From Multiplicimicrobium sp043718225 (GTDB lineage: Bacteria > Omnitrophota > Omnitrophia > Omnitrophales > Aquincolibacteriaceae): a DNA stretch of 6,910 nt. Positions 1-5,411 of this stretch are shown piece after piece. The first letter of the stretch is position 1, and each line of letters begins with the position of its first letter. The stretch lies in contig JAYSWD010000045.1 of NCBI GenBank assembly GCA_043718225.1, forward strand, positions 1-6,910. Reading direction: 5' to 3'. Both the position numbers and the translations under genes were made by a program. The notes under the pieces are model-generated. The model did not search any database, had not been told where the DNA came from, and worked only from the letters and a program-made list of their open reading frames with translations.

Positions 1-3000
1 TCCGCTAAAAAATTCTTGTCATATATTTCTTTAAATTTATCATGAGTTTGACGGTAAAAAAGAACAAACAAGATGCTTTTTCTAAATTCACGATGCAACT
101 CTTCCGGATTGGATGGAATTGGATTGTAAGCGTCACGCTTCATTTGCGCTTCCGTTGACGCTCCATACATTTCTACCAACCTGTTCATAATATGGGTATA
201 CGTACTCATTTCCGCTTGCGCCAGCAATACGCTGCCAAGCAGCAACCCTGTTTCCGGATCCAGTTTGAAGGCTTCAAGCTGTTGCAATAATTGATCAGCA
301 GCACGCTTGCTTATAAAGCTAAAATTTGAAGCTTGAGAATATGGCCCCTCATCTGATCTGGCTCCTAATAGCCCAGAAATGACGATCGAAATTGGCGCTA
401 AAGAATTTGCCGCATTTTTGCCTTTCAAAAATCGAAATAAACCTTCACGAACCGAATCTGCGCCTGCATTAATCGTTTGAAGATATAAGATTTTATCTAG
501 CTCTTCATGCACACGCTTGCCTTGATTGTAAACAGGCCACAAACTCATCAGCTCGAAAATTTTTTCGTAAAATAACGGATTTGAAATCGACGAAACCTTC
601 GTTGTCTCATTTTCTAATTGTTTAATTGCCGGCAACAACTCATCATCCGTTGCTTTGTCTGTCCGTTTGGCTTTAATTAGCGCGTCCAATTTCGCTAATA
701 CAGCTGCTTCAGTTTCCGTACCGGTTGCAATATCAGGAACGCGCGATTCGGAGCGTGTTACGGGCAAAACCCTCTCCCTAACCAGGATGGGCAATTTAAA
801 ACTCACCATGCCGTGCGTATCATCATATTCGGCAAGATTCTTAAAATAGAATGGCGTATACTGATTGTGAATTAAGAAATAATTCATCAAAAACCAAGAT
901 AATCGATGGTGCCCGCTTGCTGAATGCTCATCGGTCTCCCCCGAATCATTAAAACCATCTTGCCCCCACATAAAATGGCCATATAAGAAATCTACAAAAA
1001 TTTTACTAGCACTTTCAACAATCTCTGCTTGCTGTGGTTGAGAATTTATTAAGTCGATTACCTTTTTAAATTCTCCGGAAGACCTCAATTTCATTAAAGA
1101 GCTCACTCTTCGTGCGTGTATTTTAGGATCCTTAGGGAAACCTCGGTATTGCTCAAATAAAGTCACCAAATGCTCTTCCGTAATTGCGGGGGCAATAACC
1201 ACAACATCGTTAAAATAATTGACGGCATTAATAAAATTTGGATCTACGCTCGTAGCTTTTATTCTCTCAATATTTAATTTTCCAAAATCCTGATTACTTG
1301 CAGAGTCAGATTTTTTCTCGCCGGGCAACCCAATGGCGCGTAAAAAACGCTGGATAATCTCTCTAGCCTCGGACCGATCTTTCGTTACTGCCTCAACAGC
1401 AGGAGCCATTCTGCTTTCAATTACCTCTCCCGTTTCACCGCTTTCGAAACGCGCCTTAAACGATAATAGCGGGCTGACAATTTCCGCCGTATTGTTCGGA
1501 GAGCCCGTATCGCGCATATCGTGAAGCGTATTTCGGGAAGAATTTGACGAAATGCCAGATGCGAGGGGCGCTTCACGGGCGCTACTGCGCCCAAGCATGA
1601 CTTCGCGGTAGAGATTGGAATTTTCAACCTGCGTAAGGCGCGGGGTGAGCGTGCCGTAGCTGATATCGTGATCGCGAAAAAGAGTTTTGAGGCCATCGGT
1701 GTGGAAGCCACCGGTCATAAGAATCGCTTTGTCGGTATGCGCCAATTCCGTTTCAATTTTTTGAAAGAAAACTTCTTCACGCTGGGTTGCGAAATCGTAG
1801 AAAGAAAACGCATTATGAAAAGCGATTATTACTTCACGCTGATAATCGCTTTTCGTATCTCGTATCTCGTGAAACGTATCTCGTTGGACCGCCGCTTCAC
1901 GTTTCACGGTCGACTCTTCACGGCCAATGTTTTTAACTCGTTCAAAAATCTTTTTTGGCTCTAAATCTTTTCTCTTTGAAAGAGTTTGAATCCATTCCTC
2001 GCGGCTCAATTCCAAATTCAAAAGCTTGCGCATCAATTCCGCATCACGAAAAAGCTCTATTAGAACTTTTTCGCGTGGTTCGTCGTTCGTCGTTCGTGAA
2101 ACGCCTATGTCTCGAGCGGCACTTTGTGAGATGTGGGATGCTTTGTCGAGATGCGTTTCACGAGATACAGTCGCCTCGAGGAGCTTGTCGAACAAGCTAC
2201 GAATTTCGCTGAAAAGCGAGTTGGGCTCAATCTCATAACGCAGGATAAGATATCCGGCCTGAAGCGCAAAGTTAGGATAGTCAGAAAACTTTAAACCTTT
2301 CGGCCCGGCTTCTTCAATCAGCTTCTCAATGAAAAACCGCGGCAGCGATTCCGTCTTGCCGGATGAAGCCGTAATCGTGTTGAGATTGATATGCTGCTCA
2401 TCGAAAAGCTCCAGCTTCTGAATTAACTCTTTGCGAATTCCGTTGGCTTTAAGCCACGCAATCATCTGCTGACGCTCAACTTCCGCCGCTTCGCGCGCGG
2501 ATCCCGTAAAGCGTGAAGCGTGAAGCGATTTGTCTTTATCTAGATGCGCTTCACGAGATACGTCTACCGAAGCTGCAAGCTTCTTTTCCATCTGTTGCAA
2601 CACGAGCAGCCGCGTCAGCTGCGGCCACTCGATTTGAGACATGAGGCCATGCAAATCTAGATTAAGATTTTCTTTGGAGAGTTTCGCGAGATTTGCAACA
2701 AACGGAATGAATTCACGATGGCCTTTTTCAAATTTTTTCCACTCGCTCAAGATGCTGCGCTTTTGTGGCGGAAGTATTTTTGAAGCCAGCTTATCGAGCT
2801 CGCTTTCCAACCCGCCGAGGAAACGATTTGTTTCCGCTTCGCGACCATAAACCGCTTTCAACGCTTCATAGTTTTTGCGATAAAGTTCCGCTTTCTCAAT
2901 TCCTACACCTTTTGCTTCCTTCCCTAACCGACGCAGTTTAAGATCCTCAACCGCGTCGGTTGTGTCGGCGCTTGCGTTCTCCAGCAAAAACCAATCGGCG

Positions 3001-3413
3001 CCCGTGATCTGTCCGCGCTTGGCAAGTTCATCCCACAGTTTGCGGTTTGTCTCCGCATCTGGAAAAAGCTTTAAATATTCCGGATTAAGATTCTCCGAGG
3101 CGCCTTCGACAAAAATAGTTTTAAAGCCATAGTTTTTATTCAGGTGGGCCATGAGATCGCGAATCTTCTGCTGCGCTTCGTAATTCGTATGCGCGTTTTG
3201 AATATGCAAAATCATTTTGGGACTAGGCCGCGCGGGCGCTTCGTAAAAATCTTCCACACTCGCAAGTTCAGCCGGGATATCAATTTGCAAAAACTTGGGC
3301 GTCTCGGCGCGCGGAGAAAGATCGATGCTCAGGCCCGCGTCAGCGAAGCATGTATTTACTGTGAATAAAACAATCACCCAAATTGAGACAGACTTTTTAA
3401 ACCAATGTTGCAT
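1..3413 (-). CDS. Giant secreted protein with N-terminal ChaN/TraB(TIKI)-like region, 3' end outside window
   Basis: I translated this frame from ATG 3413-3411 to the left edge: 1137 codons with no stop, and the C-terminus lies outside the window. Residues 1-24 form a signal peptide (KK, then hydrophobic VSIWVIVLFTVNTCFA, probable cleavage before D25), so export is expected. Candidate site residues are H70-IQNA-H75, E103-G-A, GIEKAELY, and the C-terminal MTGGFH motif with H571 followed by TDG. This spacing of an early His, an Glu-Gly-Ala and a late GGFH resembles the ChaN/TraB/TIKI/EreA superfamily (haem-binding or metal-dependent hydrolase-like folds); that is inference from motifs. Residues about 281-306, 414-447, 496-523 and 611-636 are encoded by CG-phased heptad DNA repeats. 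Residues after about 695 are AT-richer at DNA level and match nothing I recognise. No Shine-Dalgarno lies next to the ATG; AAGGAAAGGA is about 50 nt upstream. The start is supported by the signal peptide. Confidence 0.88.
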   Translation of the reverse strand, partial: MQHWFKKSVSIWVIVLFTVNTCFADAGLSIDLSPRAETPKFLQIDIPAELASVEDFYEAPARPSPKMILHIQNAHTNYEAQQKIRDLMAHLNKNYGFKTIFVEGASENLNPEYLKLFPDAETNRKLWDELAKRGQITGADWFLLENASADTTDAVEDLKLRRLGKEAKGVGIEKAELYRKNYEALKAVYGREAETNRFLGGLESELDKLASKILPPQKRSILSEWKKFEKGHREFIPFVANLAKLSKENLNLDLHGLMSQIEWPQLTRLLVLQQMEKKLAASVDVSREAHLDKDKSLHASRFTGSAREAAEVERQQMIAWLKANGIRKELIQKLELFDEQHINLNTITASSGKTESLPRFFIEKLIEEAGPKGLKFSDYPNFALQAGYLILRYEIEPNSLFSEIRSLFDKLLEATVSRETHLDKASHISQSAARDIGVSRTTNDEPREKVLIELFRDAELMRKLLNLELSREEWIQTLSKRKDLEPKKIFERVKNIGREESTVKREAAVQRDTFHEIRDTKSDYQREVIIAFHNAFSFYDFATQREEVFFQKIETELAHTDKAILMTGGFHTDGLKTLFRDHDISYGTLTPRLTQVENSNLYREVMLGRSSAREAPLASGISSNSSRNTLHDMRDTGSPNNTAEIVSPLLSFKARFESGETGEVIESRMAPAVEAVTKDRSEAREIIQRFLRAIGLPGEKKSDSASNQDFGKLNIERIKATSVDPNFINAVNYFNDVVVIAPAITEEHLVTLFEQYRGFPKDPKIHARRVSSLMKLRSSGEFKKVIDLINSQPQQAEIVESASKIFVDFLYGHFMWGQDGFNDSGETDEHSASGHHRLSWFLMNYFLIHNQYTPFYFKNLAEYDDTHGMVSFKLPILVRERVLPVTRSESRVPDIATGTETEAAVLAKLDALIKAKRTDKATDDELLPAIKQLENETTKVSSISNPLFYEKIFELMSLWPVYNQGKRVHEELDKILYLQTINAGADSVREGLFRFLKGKNAANSLAPISIVISGLLGARSDEGPYSQASNFSFISKRAADQLLQQLEAFKLDPETGLLLGSVLLAQAEMSTYTHIMNRLVEMYGASTEAQMKRDAYNPIPSNPEELHREFRKSILFVLFYRQTHDKFKEIYDKNFLA
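1506..1582. repeat. Heptad array A (CG-phased 7-nt repeats), in-gene
   Basis: Dividing this stretch into 11 consecutive 7-mers, nine begin with CG (1506, 1513, 1520, 1527, 1534, 1548, 1562, 1569, 1576). It contains the inverted pair CGTGAAGCG (1520-1528) and CGCTTCACG (1569-1577). It lies inside the giant minus-strand CDS and encodes roughly residues 611-636, including SRNTLHDMRDTG, without breaking the frame. It sits just after the GGFH motif region and before the AT-rich C-terminal half. Confidence 0.75.
1817..1854. repeat. 13-bp perfect inverted repeat with 12-nt loop
   Basis: GAAAAGCGATTAT (1817-1829) is perfectly complementary to ATAATCGCTTTTC (1842-1854). The loop (1830-1841) contains CTTCACG, a word of the heptad family. 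The palindrome abuts array B and lies inside the giant CDS, where it contributes TKSDYQREVIIAFH to the protein. Confidence 0.85.
1847..1927. repeat. Heptad array B (CGTATCT/CGTGAAA/CGTTTCA units), in-gene
   Basis: Six consecutive 7-mers begin with CG at 1847, 1854, 1861, 1868, 1875 and 1882, three of them exactly CGTATCT. A second phase begins CG at 1893, 1900, 1907 and 1921. The pair CGTGAAACGT (1868-1877) and ACGTTTCACG (1899-1908) is a perfect 10-bp inverted repeat with a 21-nt loop. On the minus strand this encodes part of VKREAAVQRDTFHEIRDT in frame. Confidence 0.8.
2074..2174. repeat. Heptad array C, in-gene, bounded by inverted arms
   Basis: Five 7-mers begin with CG at 2074, 2081, 2088, 2095 and 2102, including a tandem CGTCGTT pair. 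Three more begin at 2147, 2154 and 2161. TCGTGAAACGC (2094-2104) pairs perfectly with GCGTTTCACGA (2153-2163), 11 bp with a 48-nt interval. The stretch encodes VSRETHLDK and the following residues of the giant protein without a frame break. Confidence 0.75.
2182..2198. repeat. Short palindrome AGCTTGT-CGA-ACAAGCT
   Basis: Seven-base perfect arms flank a 3-nt centre immediately beyond array C, inside the giant CDS. On the minus strand it encodes part of SLFDKLLE. Its GCTTGTCGA core resembles a common REP-like word, but a 7-bp arm is weak evidence by itself. Confidence 0.4.
2498..2574. repeat. Heptad array D, in-gene
   Basis: Of 11 consecutive 7-mers, nine begin with CG (2498, 2505, 2512, 2519, 2526, 2547, 2554, 2561, 2568), the same count and length as array A. 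CGTGAAG is tandemly duplicated at 2512 and 2519. CGTGAAGCG (2519-2527) pairs with CGCTTCACG (2547-2555), 19-nt loop. It encodes VSREAHLDKDKSLHASRF of the giant protein. Confidence 0.78.
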
Positions 3414-3435
3414 TAGCAAATGTATGGGTGAGCGG

Positions 3436-3452
3436 CAGACATATAGTGTCTG
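3436..3452. promoter_or_regulatory. 17-bp palindrome in the leader of the giant gene
   Basis: CAGACA (3436-3441) and TGTCTG (3447-3452) are perfect 6-bp arms around a 5-nt centre, 23 bp upstream of the giant gene's ATG. It could be a repressor operator or a small RNA hairpin in the 5' leader. Nothing identifies a cognate regulator. Confidence 0.3.
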
Positions 3453-3479
3453 AACACACCGATATCCTTTCCTTAAAAA

Positions 3480-3507
3480 AATATAACCTGCGCTTTTATT
3501 AAAACAA
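3480..3507 (-). promoter_or_regulatory. Possible sigma70-type promoter for the giant gene
   Basis: On the minus strand TTGTTT (3507-3502) is followed after 16 nt by TATATT (3485-3480), a reasonable -35/-10 pair. Transcription would begin near 3473, giving a leader of about 60 nt that contains AAGGAAAGGA and the 17-bp palindrome. The region is AT-rich, so chance matches are likely. Confidence 0.3.
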
Positions 3508-3522
3508 ATTAAAATTCTAAAA

Positions 3523-3578
3523 TGCTATAAATTGCTATATATAAAAACAACCTTCCTAACGCCGGGGGTTGGGAAGGT
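3523..3578. repeat. RAYT-flanking hairpin repeat, copy 1
   Basis: This 56-bp unit consists of TGCTATAAATTG (3523-3534), a 13-nt variable stretch and a 31-bp core (3548-3578). The core is identical to copy 2 at 4382-4412, with the same orientation and spacing. The core folds as ACCTTCC-T-AAC / GTT-G-GGAAGGT with a 7-nt loop. On the plus strand the interrupting pair is a tolerable T-G, but on the minus strand it is C-A. Together the two copies bracket the transposase gene, as REP/BIME sequences do for RAYTs. Confidence 0.85.
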
Positions 3579-3591
3579 CATAAAAATATTA

Positions 3592-3620
3592 CTTATATTT
3601 ATATAAATTTAATTTATAAT
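3592..3620 (+). promoter_or_regulatory. Possible promoter for the RAYT gene, nearly leaderless
   Basis: A perfect TATAAT (3615-3620) ends 8 nt before the RAYT ATG, with a poor -35 match (CTTATA, 3592-3597) 17 nt upstream. If used, the transcript would start within a few bases of the ATG. That would fit the absence of any Shine-Dalgarno sequence here. The local sequence is extremely AT-rich, so confidence is low. Confidence 0.25.
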
Positions 3621-3628
3621 CAACTTAT

Positions 3629-4288
3629 ATGCCGATCCGCAAACCTATGTCAGACAATGGTGTTTTCCATATTTTCAATAAATCCATTGCTGGATATGAA
3701 ATATTCAACAATACGCAGGAGTTTGAGCGCTTCATTTGGATGATGCGCTTTTTTTCAATTCCAAGAGCCTATCTTTCTTTCTCGAATTTAATGCGCGACT
3801 ACAAAGAAAAAGATTGGCGGTTAAAAATTGAAGAGCTCGCAGATCAATCGCCTCCAAAAACGAGGCTCATTGCTTATTGCCTTATGCCGACACACATTCA
3901 CTTTGTCCTTGAGCAAAAAGAACGCGATGCCATTTCATTTTTTATGGAAAAACTTTTAAATAGCTATACAAAATATTTTAACTTTAAATATCATCGCAAA
4001 GGGCCACTTTGGGAAAGCCGATTTAAGCATGTCGCCTGCGAAACAGATGATCAACTTCTTCATCTCACACGCTATGTTCATCTCAATCCGGTTACAGCCT
4101 ATTTGGTAAATAAACCCGAAGAATGGGCTTTTTCATCCTCCAAAGAATATCTTAATGAAAAATTAGATAAACTTTGTAACTGGAGCTCGCTGATTGATCT
4201 TTGCCAAGAAAAATACAAAACTTTTACGGAAGACAGAATTGAAGACCAGCGAACATTAGCAAAAATAAAGTCATTGTTGCTTGATTAG
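3629..4288 (+). CDS. REP-associated tyrosine transposase (RAYT, Y1/HUH family)
   Basis: This encodes a 219-residue single-strand DNA transposase of the IS200/IS605-like Y1 superfamily, RAYT branch. The HUH motif is H89-I90-H91 within CLMPTHIHFVLEQ, matching the family's MPNHVHLL box. The catalytic tyrosine is probably Y113 or Y116 in NSYTKYFN. The conserved KGPLWESRFK (124-133) and RYVHLNPV (149-156) follow, both typical of RAYTs. Length is normal and the frame is intact, so it may be active. RAYTs nick and rejoin REP hairpins, and here a hairpin repeat occurs as direct copies on both sides (3523-3578 and 4357-4412). The gene lies between genes of the opposite strand, consistent with insertion. 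Start ATG 3629 fits the usual short N-terminus; M7 is an alternative, and neither has a clear Shine-Dalgarno. Confidence 0.92.
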   Translation: MPIRKPMSDNGVFHIFNKSIAGYEIFNNTQEFERFIWMMRFFSIPRAYLSFSNLMRDYKEKDWRLKIEELADQSPPKTRLIAYCLMPTHIHFVLEQKERDAISFFMEKLLNSYTKYFNFKYHRKGPLWESRFKHVACETDDQLLHLTRYVHLNPVTAYLVNKPEEWAFSSSKEYLNEKLDKLCNWSSLIDLCQEKYKTFTEDRIEDQRTLAKIKSLLLD

Positions 4289-4356
4289 TTCTAAGGCTGG
4301 GTCTCTCAATGAACACTCTCGTTAAAAATATAGGCTCACTTCTCGCCATCCCTACT

Positions 4357-4412
4357 TGCTATAAATTGATATCCCTTGCCTCAACCTTCCTAACGCCGGG
4401 GGTTGGGAAGGT
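4357..4412. repeat. RAYT-flanking hairpin repeat, copy 2
   Basis: This is the second copy of the 56-bp unit: TGCTATAAATTG at 4357-4368 and the 31-bp hairpin core at 4382-4412, identical to copy 1; I count 46 of 56 positions identical overall. It lies between the convergent ends of the RAYT and pseudouridine synthase genes, 12 bp from the latter's stop. It might also slow transcription, but a strong T-run is missing on both strands. Confidence 0.85.
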
Positions 4413-4424
4413 TAGGACTTTTGT

Positions 4425-5306
4425 TCAGTGGCGCTTGCGGGCTTTGCGGGAGCGGCGTACGGGTTTCTTGCGGAATGGTTTTTTAGTTTGAGGCGGAGTC
4501 CACTTCCGACGCAATGTGTTTTTGGGTTCGGTGGTGTAAGGAATAAAATTGCGCAGTTTTGTGATGCTCGCTTCTAACTCCGGTGTCAATGGCGCCTCCA
4601 CTTTCAGTTGCTGCTGTGTCACGGGATGTTCAAAAGCCAGACTGGCGGCATGCAAAAAAAGCCTTTTGAGGCCGACTAATTTTTGCAAAGACCGGTTCCA
4701 TTTAAAATCACCGTATAGTTTATCGCCAGCCACGGGATGCCCGTGTGAGGCGCATTGAATGCGGATTTGATGCAGTTTCCCCGTAACTAATTTCGCGGCA
4801 ATCAAACTCATGCGCGAACCTTCAAAATATTCGAGAACTGTATAACCCATCATTGCGTTTACCGGAGCGTCTTTTTGAACACTCGCGCGGCGCATTTTAT
4901 TGTGCCGGCGTACACCAAGATGGTCATTCCATTTTCCCTGCGGCGGTGAAACACGCCCTCCGCCCACAACCACATGATAAATTTTTTGCAGCGAATGTTT
5001 TTCGAACATCAGGCGCAGCTTCGTCGCCACCGCAGCGGATTTGGCCGCAAGTAAAATTCCGGAAGCTTCCTGGTCGAGGCGGTGCAAAAGCCAGACAACA
5101 CCCTTGGGAGTTTCAAAAGTCCGCTGAACGAAATCATAATGACCTAAAAACGCGGCGCGGCCCTGCTGGCCTTCGAGTTTTTTCTTTTCATTGAGGGGAT
5201 TCGGATGCGAAAGAATGCCGGAGGGCTTATTAACCAAAATCAGATGGTCGTCTTCGTAAACAACAGGAAACTCGGTATAGATAGAATGTGTCATAGATAT
5301 TGGCAT
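4425..5306 (-). CDS. RluA-family RNA pseudouridine synthase, no S4 domain
   Basis: This enzyme isomerises specific uridines to pseudouridine in rRNA or tRNA. From the start, PVVYEDDHLILVNKPSG is the family's opening strand, and LLHRLDQEASGILLAAKS holds the catalytic motif HRLDxxxSG with its Asp (the usual T of TSG is A here). TGKLHQIRIQ, HPVAGDKLYGD and RLFLHAASLAFEHPVT complete the fold. No N-terminal S4 domain is present, as in RluA/TruC-type rather than RluD-type members; the target cannot be told. The C-terminus after about residue 270 is a basic tail (KKPFRKKPVRRSRKARKRH) that may bind RNA. An upstream TTG at 5327 is in frame but lies in repeat sequence, so I chose ATG 5306. ATG 5294 (MTHSIYTEF) is equally plausible; neither has a clear Shine-Dalgarno. 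It lies 105 bp downstream of typA on the same strand. Confidence 0.88.
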   Translation of the reverse strand: MPISMTHSIYTEFPVVYEDDHLILVNKPSGILSHPNPLNEKKKLEGQQGRAAFLGHYDFVQRTFETPKGVVWLLHRLDQEASGILLAAKSAAVATKLRLMFEKHSLQKIYHVVVGGGRVSPPQGKWNDHLGVRRHNKMRRASVQKDAPVNAMMGYTVLEYFEGSRMSLIAAKLVTGKLHQIRIQCASHGHPVAGDKLYGDFKWNRSLQKLVGLKRLFLHAASLAFEHPVTQQQLKVEAPLTPELEASITKLRNFIPYTTEPKNTLRRKWTPPQTKKPFRKKPVRRSRKARKRH

Positions 5307-5312
5307 TGCAAC

Positions 5313-5409
5313 AGAGCCACGGGCCAAGAACCACGGGCCACGTTTTTCAATCCGTTCTGTTGTTAGTACAGACGCACTTTTCGTGGCTCGTGGAGCGTGG
5401 AACGATTGA
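5313..5409. repeat. Heptad array E, intergenic between typA and the pseudouridine synthase gene
   Basis: The left block (5313-5347) is five 7-mers: AGAGCCA, CGGGCCA, AGAACCA, CGGGCCA, CGTTTTT. The right block (5382-5409) is four: CGTGGCT, CGTGGAG, CGTGGAA, CGATTGA. CCACGGGCCACG (5331-5342) and CGTGGCTCGTGG (5382-5393) are inverted with one mismatch. TTTCAATC (5345-5352) and GATTGAAA (5404-5411) are a second perfect inverted pair, but the two pairings are not nested and so would be alternative folds. The right block ends 2 bp from the typA stop codon. Confidence 0.8.
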
Positions 5410-5411
5410 AA

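Noticed and set aside
1421..1711. 96-codon minus-strand ORF overlapping the giant gene
   Set aside because: It lies in another frame of the same strand within the 1137-codon reading frame, is Arg/Ala-rich and has no recognisable motif.
1655..2238. Several plus-strand ORFs of 70-98 codons opposite the giant gene
   Set aside because: They are antisense shadows over the repeat-rich part of the giant gene and show only repeat-derived residues.
1506..2574. CRISPR array
   Set aside because: The period is 7 nt, without 23-40 nt repeats separated by unique spacers, and there are no cas genes.
4384..4412. Strong intrinsic terminator at hairpin copy 2
   Set aside because: The stem is good but only a broken ACTTTTG follows on the plus strand and no T-run on the minus strand; an identical hairpin at 3550-3578 lies between divergent gene starts, where a terminator makes little sense.
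4309..4491. 60-codon plus-strand ORF downstream of the RAYT
   Set aside because: It translates through hairpin repeat copy 2 and then antisense to the pseudouridine synthase gene; no independent support.
5307..5327. TTG start at 5327 for the pseudouridine synthase
   Set aside because: It lies in heptad repeat DNA without a Shine-Dalgarno, and the added residues (ARGSVA) are not family-like; ATG 5306 or 5294 is preferred.
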